A DNA stretch of 64,000 bases from assembly GCA_023974075.1 (NCBI GenBank), contig CM043791.1:6515912-6579911 (forward strand). Direction: 5' to 3'. Shown piece by piece: positions 40,531-52,800 of the stretch (position 1 is its first letter; each line of letters begins with the position of its first letter). The notes beneath the pieces are model-generated. The model was not told where the DNA came from and did not search any database. It saw only the letters and a program-made list of their open reading frames with translations. This DNA is from Chaenocephalus aceratus (taxonomy: Eukaryota; Chordata; Actinopteri; Perciformes; Channichthyidae). The position numbers and the translations under genes were made by a program.

Positions 40531-40619
40531 ATGAGTGTGTATGCATGCATTGGAGATGGCCGCTCTTATCATTAGTGTGTACTTATACTGCATGGGGGGT
40601 GGTCCGTCACTTACCAAAT

Positions 40620-41230
40620 ATTTGTCATGTCGGGGTGTCCGTCAACCGAATATGGGGTCCTAATTTTTTATTCAGGGTCTTCTAAATAGGGCCCAGATCA
40701 GGAATCTGAAATATGGGAACCCTAACCCACCCAGAAATTTTTTCAATTAAATGTCAAACTTTATCACAAAATCCTCTCATAAGCTAAGGGTCCTGACAGG
40801 CTTGTGGTGGGGGAGGGTAGAAAACTGATTTTTTTTTTTAAAGGTGCGTGGCGCTCCGAGACTTTGAGAGTGGGTTGCTTAACTTGTGTGGAACCCGCTT
40901 GCAAAATTTGGGGACCCTGCGACCTTCGACAAGGTCAAAATCGAGGTCAAATTTGCATGCCGACAGTACCCTCGACGATGCAAAGGAATGTCCGACGGCT
41001 TTGAGCTTGGTCTTGTTGGATCCGGCTCGGAAAGTACATGCAGATTGATGCCTCTGGTCCAACTAAATGTCAAAGGTTACACCTTAAAATGTAACAAAAC
41101 CTTCCCTTAAGGCCTTCTGAGATGCAACTGCTGCATGAGTTTTTAAAGGACTTTGGAAAGGGCTAAAGAGCATTGTTTTTTGCCTTAATGATGGACAAAA
41201 ACAAGAATAGACCTGAATAGGGGGACACAA
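40620..41230. other. Unassigned sequence
   Basis: Several overlapping short ORFs on both strands over 40804-41110 have no recognisable domain. No gene is called. Confidence 0.35.
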
Positions 41231-41236
41231 TCATGT

Positions 41237-41410
41237 TTGGACCTCATACTTGTGACGGATAGTTTAGTTAAATCGTGTGAATGGTATGTAAAAAGTGACT
41301 GTACCATAGGAAGTGATCATTACCCAGTAACATCACACTTGTGTAAATGGATGGAGAAGATGATAGTGTATAGACTATCACATGTCTTAGAACAAAGAGG
41401 GTTACTGAGT
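41237..41410 (+). pseudogene. LINE ORF2 fragment with internal deletion
   Basis: The frame reads LDLILVTDSLVKSCEWYVKS, then CTIGSDHYPV (the end of an endonuclease domain, SDH motif), and passes directly into TSHLCKWMEKMIVYRLSHVL and EQRGLLS (an RT block 'K-x-MEKMI-RL'). In an intact LINE some 150 or more residues lie between these, so an internal deletion has fused them. It ends at the inner edge of the inverted-repeat arm. Confidence 0.6.
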
Positions 41411-41983
41411 GGAACGAGTGGTGTCATAAATGTTGTATTTAATATGTTAATATATTGTTTAATGTTACACTTCACACAAGTCACGACTGTTTGCAGTTAA
41501 TGTCGTTGCCGTGTGTAACGTTAGTTTATATAATGTGCAGCGCTTCAAACAGTGTGCTGCCTTAAAGGCATTTTATAATGTATAATTTGTTTGCAGTTTA
41601 TAAAGTCACCACTAGGAGTGCTAATGGTATTGTTATCTTTAAGTTCGCCGTTCTTAGCCTCACTTCCGGTTTAGCGTTAGAGAAACGCAGAGCCAATAAT
41701 AGAAGAGTTACGACAACGGAAGTCCAAAAACGGTTATCGTCACGTGGTTCATGTAGACGAGATCGTTCCCGGAAGTTTCATGGCGGGCAATGTGAATGCA
41801 TTGATAACAGGAGATAGAAACTACGATTTTTGGTCATTATTAGTGAATAAAGGTTTTGATTGGCAATATTTATACAACAAATCGATATGTGTATGTATTT
41901 ACATCAATATGTTTTAAAAAAATAAAATAGAATTTGCTAATATTAAGTGATAAATTAGGATTAGTGTGAACAACTAGTTTACA
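41394..41983 (-). repeat. Right arm of the large inverted repeat
   Basis: Inverted partner of 35101-35661. The two arms enclose 5.7 kb. Flanking bases (GTAACA left, GTACAT right) do not give a convincing target duplication. Confidence 0.85.
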
Positions 41984-42184
41984 GTACATAGAACTGGATA
42001 AAACTAGCATCTCTGGCCGAACCAAATTTACCGCTGTATTTTGATAACAGTGGCCAACACACATGTTGTCTGTCAGTTTCTTTCTTCTTCGCTGGATTTG
42101 GAAGATTGGACGCGTATTAGTTCCCTCTATCGTTACTGTTCGTGAAATTTCAACATGCAATCCTTTACTGTCCAATATTGGTTA

Positions 42185-43575
42185 CCTTTAACATGACTAG
42201 TTACATGTTAGAAATTGTAATTAGTTACCTAATCTAGGTATCACAATCAAAAGTAATGTAACCCGATGATTACTCTCGTTACTTTCTGGATTACAATATC
42301 AAATGCAATGTAAATACAAGAAAAAATGTATATCAATAAGATGTTTTTAACTGAAGTGTATTATGTAAGACAACAGAACCATTGTGACCTTAGAAAAGAA
42401 GAAACCAAGACATTTAGGATAAAAAATGTGTCCTCTTAAATCATTATGTAGGCCTACATAGAAGTATATTTTTTAAATGCAGTTTCAGTTTAACATTTTT
42501 TTTAAGCAAACCCGGTATTTCTGTTTCATAAATCTGCCATCACTGCATTAAATACAATATTTAAAGTAAAGAATACCAAAAGTAGCCGTAATAAAAAAAC
42601 TAAAACAAAATGTGGGCAGTAGCGCACGTATATATCTATACTAATATACTGATCTTTGTTTTAATAGATTTGATATGGGTTGACCATAACAAATGTATTG
42701 TAACACTTTAATCGTGCTTGTAATCCAAATATTAAAAAAATGTGAAATCTGATTAAAAAATGTTTTATGTTAGTGATAAAGTCATAAAACTGATACATTA
42801 ACAGAAGGAATTCATATCACACATGTGCACATATACTGTATGTTTAAGAACATACATCTGTAAACCTGCATGAACAGCAATGTAACACTCAAACACACTG
42901 TTCATTCAATGTTCCACTTCAAGTCCCCAGAACCTGCCTCTTCTTATGTTTTGATTTCAACTGTGTTTTTGCTACTCACACTGATTTCTCCCTGAAGCGA
43001 TTGCCTGTACCTTTTCTCCATTGTCTGACGGCTTTAGTTATTTTCCATAGCATGATTCTTTTCATACACTTCTAAGAAAAATCCTGTAGTGCCATATTTT
43101 TGTCATTTTGGATTTAAGAATATATCCAAATTTACATTTAGAAATATCTAAAAGAAACAGGTTATAAATGTGACGAGATACCTTGTAGGTTTTTACTGGG
43201 GAGCTGATGTTATATATTTGACATCCAAAAGGTATCTTATGAGTAGCTCTAATTAGACCATAGACTGTATAACGTAGTAAGGCTAGAGGAACTATTGAAT
43301 GAATTTAAGATGTCATGTCAACCATAAAATGCTACAAGCCTGCTGGAAGAGGGAGAGAACACTAAAGTGGAGTTTTGGCTTGACAGGGATGCTGAGCTCA
43401 ACATTATGTGACCAGGGTTGGGAGGGTTATTTCATAATGTATTCCATCACAATTATTAGTTGTATCCCACACACAAATTGTAACCTGATTACTTTCCATT
43501 ACTTTTTGGATTGCCTCAATATGAAATGCAATGCAAATAAGAGAACAATGTGACCTTAGAAAAGAAGAAAGCAAG
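42185..43575. repeat. Related repeat pair with GATTACTTTC motifs
   Basis: 42230-42415 and 43410-43575 share GTTACTTTCTGGATTACAAT/ATTACTTTTTGGATTGCC, CAAATGCAATG-AAATA and TGTGACCTTAGAAAAGAAGA blocks in the same order. They are copies of one dispersed repeat, also hinted at near 12600. The DNA between them has no gene. Confidence 0.55.
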
Positions 43576-43583
43576 ATATTAAA

Positions 43584-43942
43584 GGTAGGGTAGGTAAGAA
43601 TGGAGAAACCAGCTTGAGTGCGCTAGAATTTGAAAGTACACAACCGGAAAAAATCTGCCCCTTCCTTCAGCTTCCTTACAGAGCCCCTCCTCCAACCACA
43701 CGAACGCGCACATGACCAATGAGGGCACGAGATAAGCTTGTGCACGAGATGGAAGGATGACAGGCAGGTAGGTCATCCAGTTATTTTAGCCGGGCCGGCT
43801 CAGATGATTGGTCGTGCTTTTACAGCGCCACGGCTTCCACTGATGACAATTTTTTAATGTATTATTGTCAAAGCATTTAATTTATTCATTGCTATCGCGA
43901 TGTTAAGAGCATTCCATGGAATATAACAAAAAGTGTTTCTGA
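43584..43942 (+). repeat. TTAA-flanked MITE, copy 1 (right end lost)
   Basis: After TTAA (43580-43583) begins AGGTAGGGTAGGTAAG, then GGAGAAACCAGCTTGAG, AGCCCCTCCTCCAACCACAC and TTTTAGCCGGGCCGGCT. It aligns to copy 2 through ATAACAAAAAGTGT and then switches to LINE sequence, so the right terminus is missing. Confidence 0.7.
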
Positions 43943-43962
43943 AGTGAGGGGGGGGGGGAAAC

Positions 43963-44164
43963 AGGCAGACTATGGGCAGGTTTTACTGATGGATCTAAAG
44001 GACCCACCACAGATAGTACAGGTTCTGCAGTCACAGAAGTTGAGATATGCTGACACGCTTCAAATATAAATGTATTGGCTGTAGCCATTTTGATGGCTTT
44101 AAAATGGGTTGAAGGAATAGGTCTCATACAGTGAATATTATATGCTCTGCTCTAGTCAGGTTCA
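43963..44164 (+). pseudogene. LINE RNase H domain fragment
   Basis: The frame reads QVFTDGSKGPTTDSTGSAVT, then EVEIC, with the F/YTDGS motif (first catalytic Asp) of the RNase H found at the end of I-type LINE ORF2s. After a stop the homology continues (LAVAILMALKWVEG, the Glu helix with Glu not retained). It is interrupted at 44165 by MITE copy 2. Confidence 0.6.
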
Positions 44165-44168
44165 TTAA

Positions 44169-44459
44169 AGGTGGGGTAGGTAATTTTGGAGAAACCAGCT
44201 CGAGTCCAGCCGGAAGAAATCTGCTACTTCCTTACAGAGCCCCTCCTCCAACACACAGGCTGACAGGCAGGTGGGCCATCCAGTTATTTTAGCCGGGCCG
44301 GCTAAAATGATTGGTCGTGCTTTTACGGCTTCCACAGATGACATTTTTTTATGGATTTTTTGTCAAAGCACTTCAGATATTCATTGCTATCGGGATGTTA
44401 AGAGCATTCCATGGATATAACAAAAAAGTGTATCTCGCCGGTTTCAAACTTACCCCACC
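44169..44459 (+). mobile_element. Complete TTAA-flanked MITE, copy 2 (291 bp)
   Basis: TTAA direct repeats at 44165-44168 and 44460-44463 enclose ends AGGTGGGGTAGGTAA and TTACCCCACC (inverted). TTAA targets are used by piggyBac and Kolobok elements, so this is probably a non-autonomous relative. It is inserted in a LINE fragment. Confidence 0.85.
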
Positions 44460-44879
44460 TTAAGTATTTACTTTACGAAACCATAAAAAAAAGGCAAGAG
44501 GAATACGTTCACTGAGGTTATATCGTGTTGCTTATATTCTGTGTAATTGTAGTTGCAAGAAATATATAGAAACATAGGAAATCATTTTAGAAATACAAGT
44601 TTAAGGGCTAACAGTGGCTGGGAAACAGGAATGCTGAGGAAAGCCTGACGTACCGGACACTGCAAGGTTTCATCACTCCAGACGATGGCAGTAATGCAAC
44701 ACTGAAAATAAAGGCCAATGCACCTGTTGGAAGAAATGGGCAAGGTGGCTGACTGTAGTGGTTTTACAAATGGGAAGATGTACATAAGATCCACGGTCTT
44801 CTGATGAGGTGAATATAATGGGAATATGGGAGGAAATAACTGAATAATGATTGTTCAGAATGGAAGAAATATTCAAGTT

Positions 44880-45430
44880 AAAACAGAATCAGAATTCCCA
44901 AGTAAAGATGTGATGGGGAATGGAGGTCCCAAATTAGGGAGATTAATTTCCCTATTCTCAGTTATGATGAATGTATTTAAAAACATTCAGGTTCTTTGAA
45001 AAAGAAAGAAAAATATGCATTTGAATGAAAAAAGAGCTCATCAAGGGATAATCCAAGTGTGGAGATTCTCTACAGAGAAGACATTTACAAAACGGAAAAA
45101 AATACTTTTAGCAAAGGACAATTTAATTTGGGAGATGACGAGTTAAAACTTGTTGGCAATAATTTGATGAAAGTTAAAGATTGTCAGTTTCTTTGGGTTT
45201 AATTTGATTTCAGATTTAACATGGAGGATTCACATTTTAAAGATGTCAAGAAAGTATGCAAAAAAGGCAATCAAATATTAAGGGTTATCGTTGGGAGCAG
45301 ATAACTAATGCATTTATGTTTCTCTGATCTGGTCAAGGCTCTAATATGGAAGCATGGCATGTGGGTCAGCAACCAAATCAGTGCTATCTGAGTCAGAAAT
45401 AAGACTGAGAATCATAATTCACATCAGCAT
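44880..45430 (+). pseudogene. Decayed LINE RT C-terminal fragment
   Basis: Frames between 45180 and 45400 give a broken reading like FDFRFNMEDSHFKDVKKVCK and LIWKHGMWVSNQISA, resembling the post-RT region of I/Rex-type LINEs (W-x-x-H-I...K...KK). Several stops and frame changes; the family is uncertain. Confidence 0.4.
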
Positions 45431-45639
45431 CGATAATAGGACATTTCAGAGTTAGTTGTAGCCTTTATTCTGAACAAAGCATTAGTTTAACAGAAGAGTA
45501 TGGAAAGACAAGGAAAGTACTAAACTGATTGTTTGACTTCTTGGCCGACACTGTCCTGGGAAAAAACATATACATTGAGATGTCACAGTATTAACTACTC
45601 TCACTAGATGGCGGAATTGCAACTCAGCGGATGCTGGCT

Positions 45640-45961
45640 GCCGTAAAACCTCAAAGAGAAGAATGCAAGCTACCGTTAATTCTCAAGAGAAGAAGAATCC
45701 GCAACAAAAAATATATCCGTGAATTACACTCATTTAGTCCTGTAGATATTAGTTTAAATGTACTTCTCAAGAAGTCCCTACAACATATTAAAGAAGTAGG
45801 TCTGCGTTGTGTTAGGAGACCCCTGGCAGCTCAATGGAATATGAACTGCAGTGTTAGCTAGCTTGCATCCAAAGCTAACATTAGCTAGCATCCATCCATT
45901 CTGGTGTTACAGACTGTCTCTGTTTCACCCAAAGACAACATTACTCTACTGACGACTGAAG
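45640..45961 (+). other. Candidate 5' UTR exon of gmeb2
   Basis: A sequence ending GACTGAAG|GTAAGATG at 45961 has a consensus donor and lies about 850 bp upstream of the first gmeb2 coding exon on the same strand. It has no long ORF in a gene-like frame. Suggestive only; transcript data would decide. Confidence 0.3.
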
Positions 45962-46114
45962 GTAAGATGATCTATTATCCTGAATGCCTTATGCTGTCTC
46001 TTTCAGTCTTAGCTTAATAAAAGGGCATACCAAACTGCATTGAAAACTGCAAGTTAATATTTAAAGGCACCAGCATTTAAAGATATCAAATAGGGTATAC
46101 TCTAAACAAGCCTT

Positions 46115-46545
46115 ACGGATGAGGTGGGAAAAGTACTCAGATAATTGACTTGAGTAAAAGTAGCAATACTACAGAGTAAACATACTCTTTACAAGTTAAA
46201 GTCCTGCATTAGCAATTGAACTTCAGTAGTAAAAGTATAAGCATTACAAATACTTTAAGTACTCGTATGCAAAATGGCAATTTTAAGCTAAATTATATTT
46301 TTTTAGAATATTATATGGTGCATTTATGTGTTCATCACTTCAATGTTGCAATTGGTAAAGGTGGGGTTTATTTTAACTATTTATACACTAGTGGGTAGCT
46401 TGACCTATAACAATAAATAATGTGTGTCGGTTTATATTAATAACGTATATAAATAAAGTGTTAACCTATATCTGAAAAGTAACTAAAGTAGTGAGTAAAA
46501 AGTACAAGATTTGCCGCCAGAATGTAGTGGAGTAAAAGCATATTT
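46115..46545. repeat. AGTAAAAGTA-type dispersed repeat
   Basis: Contains AAGTACTCAGATAATTGACTTGAGTAAAAGTAG, AAGTCCTGCATT and AATGTAGTGGAGTAAAAGC blocks. Related copies lie near 53425-54270, 56745-57195, 60625-61080 and 63795-63960. Confidence 0.65.
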
Positions 46546-46814
46546 CTTTTTTAGTTTCTATTGCCTCTTGTTTTTTTACATTTACAGTGTTACAGCAAAA
46601 GTGACATAGCAGGTAAAAAGGCAAGCAATAACAAAGAGTCAGCCATCTTACATGGAGACAAAAAGCACACATTAGTAATATAAAAAATAAAGACGAATAA
46701 GTGCGATTACTTACGATAACTTTTTATTTTCTATATTATTTAAAGGGATATAATCAACATCAGTGTTTCATCTCTGCTGTCATCCTGTCTGTTGTGAAGC
46801 TCCATCTATCCTCA

Positions 46815-49778
46815 ATGGCTTCTTCAGAGGTCAGCATGCAGGACATGAGGGAGATAGTGATCGTCACCATACCGGAGGATGGGTGAGGAGCTCTCGTCTG
46901 TGGGGAGGAGGAGGAGAAGGCCGTGCTGGTGAGCGCAGAGCTCAGCGCTCAGACGGGGTACTGTACACACTCTGCTCAGGAACACAGTGTGAGCTCCCAT
47001 GGTCCTGTTGTTCAGTTGGATGGATGAAACACTGTGTTGTTTTTTCAGGGAGGAAATCCTCACAGAAGCATCAGTGGACGCAGAAGCCGACAGAACAGAT
47101 TCAATGTCCAGGGAAGAGGCAGTCATAGGTAATGTGACTCGCACACATACACTGGGTCATGTGACTCAGCATCCAGAATCAACATTGCTAATGCTTAAAT
47201 CTAGAGATCTGAAGCGTACCAGTTTACCTCCATGTGGTTCAAAATGTTTTCAGACAATTGATTAACTTTGAATATGTGTCTATGCCTCAAAAACAGAAGA
47301 GTCTGTGTTGTGATTAGAAGTTATTCTAATAGGAATTGTTCCAAAGCTTGTATTTGTATCTCAGGTACCTCTGTAACTGAGCAACACATCCTGCTGGGGC
47401 TATCCAAATGTGTTTTCAAATACACTTAATGATATTTATAATGTCATAAAAGATGTTGCATGATCAGATGTAAGAATGACAGTGTTCTGGTCCCTGCAGT
47501 GAAGTTATCTGAGGAGGTGGATGTGGAAGCTGATGAATTCTACAACATCACCTGTGGAGACACCAAAGCCACGCTGGTTTGGAAGAAGTTTGTCTGCCCG
47601 GGGATCAACGTGAAATGTGTCCAGGTACGCACTGTCTTCTTCAAACAGCTCTGCTAAATCTCATTTCCAAACGCATTTTAGGAAATGTTGACTGGGTTTA
47701 TGATGAATTGGATCATCTCATCTGGTTCTTTTCCTGCCCCTCCCATCAGTTCAATGGGCAGCTCATCAGCCCCAAGGAGTTTGTGTGTTAGCAGGGAAAT
47801 CCACTCTGAAGGACTGGAAGAGAGCCATCCGCCTCAATGGCACCATGCTCAGGTCTGTACTCATGGCATGCATTCCATAGAGGCCCAATTCTGCTTCTGT
47901 GGTTTTCCCTTTCCTGTAGTGTGCTATATACGGTTTTTTTGGAGTAAAAACAAACAGATTTTACAGATTGTATACATTCTTTTTTCCCCTGTTGTGTCTT
48001 GCTCTAAGCCTTAGATCTTATTTCACTCCACAGGAAGATCATGGACTCCGGTGAGCTAGATTTCTACCAACACTCCAAGGTCTGCTCCAACACGTGCCGC
48101 AGCACTAAGATAGACCTGGTGGGAGCCAAAGTGTCCGTCAGCACTGATCAGTCTGCTGACCTGGTCCCTGCCCCCCCCTTATCAGCTGACTGTAAGTTTC
48201 AAAGCGTCAGACATTGTGCTGGTTCATCTCAGAGCTGGATCCTCTACAGCAGTGGTTCCCACCCTGCGGTGCACGCCCCCCTTGGGGGGGAGCCAAAGAT
48301 CGCAGGGAGGGCCCAGGCCTCAGATGATTTGAGGCCAAATATCATATTTAGACTTTTTTTTTTTACATATAATTGTCTACATTACAAAAATCTAAAAGAT
48401 AATTGATTAATTAATTTGAATACAAATTCAAGTTAGCAGCTATTAAAGGCATAAAAAGACAGAAATGTATAATTGTTCTTTAATAGAAATGTGTCTTCTG
48501 CCCGTAAAGTGTCCAAACCAGGCTTGTCTGGATAAGCGCATTTTTCAAACATAGTCATTGTCCATGCCGGTTTTAGTTGGATTATTCGTCACAGTTGCTC
48601 CGATCAGATCGGTCTCCTACATTTTGTAGATTATTTACAACTTTTGAATCCACATAAACACATCGGTAAAATCCGGTTTACTTTGAGCATGTGTTTTAAA
48701 CAGTTCCCTTTGTGAATTGTTTCCACTTGCGCCGTCCTTTAATTTCTTCATACAGCGGGAATCCAAATGAATTAATCTGAGTCCAATAACTATCAAAGTC
48801 ACTCCAGTGCTCCTTGATTACGCTTTCATCCTCCTTTAACAACATACTTCACATTCATCCAGTTTGTGACAGCAGTTGTAGCATTTTTGAGACTTTTAAA
48901 CTTAATTTACCGCCATTGCACCCCCCCCCCCCCCTTGTGGTGTGTGTGTGTGTTGTGTGGTGTGGGGGGGGTGCTCTTGGGAAAAAAGGCTGGGAACCCC
49001 TGCTCTACAGCATGGGTCGGCAACAGGCGGCCCGCCAGCAATAACATTTGGCCCGGAAAATATTTTGAGAATAAAAATAAAAGATTGTTTTTTATTTTTT
49101 ACCAATATCGGACCGACAGTCGCACATATAGGCTATAATGTCCGAATAGAGAATCTACCCACACCTGAGAATGCTTATTCAAGTTATCCAAGTTGAGAGT
49201 GAATGACACACAGCACAGGCACAATCTGGCAGCGGGGTGCACTGACGCTGATAGTGGATCAATAAGTAGGTGGACAGCGAGTGGTGCTGAAATAGCCAAC
49301 ATGCGCTGTGTGGTTTGAAAAAATAACACCAGCTCACTAAATAATTCAAACGTAATGTTACTTATATGTGAACAGTAACAAAGTTCAGTCAAAACATTGA
49401 CAACAAAAAATCGGAGAAGCCGCTTGATCGTGGAGGGCGAGGGGTGCATAAGCTGCCACCCCAGTTGGCAGCTTTGTTTTGAAAGAAAGGATTTGGCTCA
49501 TCGGACATTTATGAGAGAAAAATCCCTAATGTCCGAGTGCAGTGAATGCAGCACAAGACGCGAGCCTTGTAACCCCTCCCTGGCGCGAGCGAGGAAATGT
49601 GATTGTCATTTGAACAGGGCGGCGCAAAACGAGCAGCATTCGGTTACAACGACAGAGAAGAGGACTGTCAAGTTTGGCTGCACTCAGCATTGATGAAAAA
49701 CGCAAAGCTTTGGATCTTAATAAGTTGGTGAGCAGTGGCGGACTGGCCATCTGTAGAAATCTGGGGAATCACAAAACG

Positions 49779-49812
<34 letters not shown>

Positions 49813-52800
49813 ACCCCCCCCCCCCCCCAGTTGACAGTTCACTAGCGCACCCCCCCCCCCCCCCACAAGCATTCGAACGTGTCACATGTTTTAAATAAGC
49901 CTTTGATTATGTTCCGGCCCGTTATCTGGTGGCTCAGAAAAACATCGGCCCAAGGCCACACTTACTTGCCGACCCCTGCACAACATACATGTCAAACTCA
50001 AGGCCTGGGGGCCAAATCTGTGGTGGATTTTATTTCGGCCCGCAGGATAATTTCTAATCACTATTAGATCTGGCCCGCCGGTATATTGCACGCACACCTT
50101 CACTCCATCCTGAGGGTTTCCTCAGCTCAGAGCCTGACCCCAAACATTGATGACCTTGTACCCAAGATGAGATGCCAAGTGTCTGGATTGAAATAACTGG
50201 ATGGCCTACCTGCCTGTCAGCCTTCCATCGGGGCACAAAACTCATCGCGTGCCCTCATTGGTCATGTGCGCGTTCGTGTGTGTTGGAGGAGGGGCTCTGT
50301 GAGGAAGTGGCAGATTTGTTCCGGCTGTGTATTTTCAAATTCTAGCGATCTCGAGCTTGTTTTTCCAAAATGACCTACCCCACCTTTAAATGGATGTTTC
50401 CTTCTGCACTTTCTCTCACGTCATCAGGGCATGTTTGGTTTTTCTTTGAGGGGAATAGTTTTGTTGAAGCTGTTGTCGGCCTGTGGAAAAATGTAATCAT
50501 AAGAAATGACTGTGGAAAAGCTGCTGCAGATGGAGCCATGAGAAATGAATGCAACTGATTATTTCATGTTGTTTTTATAGGAAATAATTTAAGCTTCGTT
50601 AGTTCCAGGTTCAATATGTGCAATAAGTTCATTTCAATACGTCTTGCAATAAACATTGAACCAGTCCGGCCCTCGACTAGTACAGATTTTTTAATTTTGG
50701 CCCACTGTGTTTGAGTGTGGTTCCTCTGTATGTAAAGGTGTCCACAAAGAAAGGCAAAACACTCAGAAGAGACGCTGGCTGCAGGGTTTGTCTCAAGGCA
50801 AGTGACAAACCCTGCACTCTGTTCTCATTTGAAAAAAAGATGCTGGCGATGTTGGGATGCAGTCCAGGTATATCAATTATATTACAGGGGGGTGTAGATT
50901 GATAATACAAGGAATTTGTTTTGAGTATTTTTATGTGCACAAGAAACATGAATATAGGAAAACACTAAACAATACATATATTAATAATAACTGAAATGAT
51001 AGGGGGAAAAGCTTGTAAGCCATATTCCTATGTGCGGTATCACCCAGAATCAATGGAGTTGTGTGGTTTAATGAGTGTTGTGTACTGTTTGTGTTGCAGT
51101 GAATGGAGCAGCAGTCTCTTTCCCTGAGGCGATGGAGGAGACGTCAGAGTGGGTCACCGCCATCGGAGGTGATCAAACCTGCACACACCACTCACCTTAA
51201 TGTGGAGGGAACCGGTGGAGTGTATACTTTATTGTGTGTGTGTGTGTGTGTGTGTCTCCAGAGGACTCTGTGACGTTCTGGCGTTCAGTGAAGGATGCTG
51301 GTCTGATGGAGGAGGTGGTGGAGGACTTCCAGAAGGAGCTGCAGGAGGTGCTGAAGGGGCTGCAGGAGAGAGTGTGTGACCCCCCGCTGCAGGTCAAAGG
51401 TCAGAAGGAGGGTCCAAACATCCAACTACACCCACCACTGTGATGACTGTCTGGGGGAAAGCGTGTTTTGTTCCTCGATTTTAGAATAAATCAAATGATA
51501 ATTAATGCATTTAAACAGAAGAATATAAACATACAAATAAAATGTACAAGGAAATAAAACTAAAATCTTTATATAAACGTTATAAGTTATAGCATCAGAA
51601 ATAAACACTTCATATAAAGTGTCTTTGAACATGTTCATACATTACTCATGTCTCAAACATGACTAGAAAGTCAAAATGATTATTCTACCAAACGTGAGTC
51701 GGCTACAAAAGTCTTAGTCCAGCCATTTTTCAATAAAGGTTTTAGTAGAATCCCTCGTAAATGTTGAACTCTGACCATCCTGTCTTTGCTTTCCAGATGC
51801 TGTGCTGCTCAACAACATAGTGCAGAACTTTGGGATGTTGGACCTAGTGAAGAAGGTTCTGGCCAGTCATAAGAGCCAGATGGACCGCTACAGAGAGCAG
51901 TACACCCGCAGCCTGGCCGGTCAGTGCACGCTGCACTGTGTTCACACAGCCAGGGAGGGGGGGTAATCTTCCAGTTTGTGTTGCTAAGGGTTAGCTACAC
52001 ACTTAGCTAAAGCATGGCCGCTGTGATTCCCCTCTGTAGAGTGGCAGTTCCTAAAGTGTCTCACTGTTTGCTATCTCCCATTCCTCCTGCTAAAGGACCG
52101 GCGCAGAACGTTGGTCAGTGCAAACATTACGTAGCTTGTGCCAATTCTTTCACTGCCATGCCATTCATTCGTTGTTGTCCACGTGGTCATGTAATGAAAT
52201 GGTGCGTACGTTTTATTTTTGACCTTTCTCTTACAACTTAATTTGTGTTTTATGTTTGCACCATCATACGCCAAAGCAAGTAAACAGTCAATGGATATTT
52301 ATTCTCTGTGCTGCGTTACAGTCCTCCCGAGTAGAACCAGTGTGTATTGACGGTGTGTGTTTGTGTGTGTTGACGGTGTGTGTTTGTGTGTGTTGCGGTG
52401 TGTCTATTGACGGTGTGTGTTTGTGTGTGTTGACGGTTGTGTATTGATGGTGGTGTGTATTGACGGTGTGTGTTTGTGTGTATGACGGTGTGTTATTGAC
52501 GGTGGTGTGTGTTGACGGTGTGTGTGTTAACAGTGTGTGTATTGACGGTGTGTGTGTTGACGGTGTGTGTATGACGGTGGTGTGTGTTGACGGTGTGTGT
52601 GTGTGTTTGTTTTTGATGGGGTGTGTGTGTTGACGGTGTGTGCGTGTGTTTGTGTGTATTGACGGTGTGTGTGTTGACGGTGTGTGTGTTTGTGACGGTG
52701 GTGTGTGTTGACGGTGTGTGTGTTTGTGTGTATTGACGGTGTGGTGTTGACGGTGTGTGCGGTGTTTGTGTGTATTGACGGTGTGTGTGTTTGTGTGTGT

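Noticed and set aside
49674..49898. Proline-rich protein across 49779-49863
   Set aside because: Translation of a poly-C tract.
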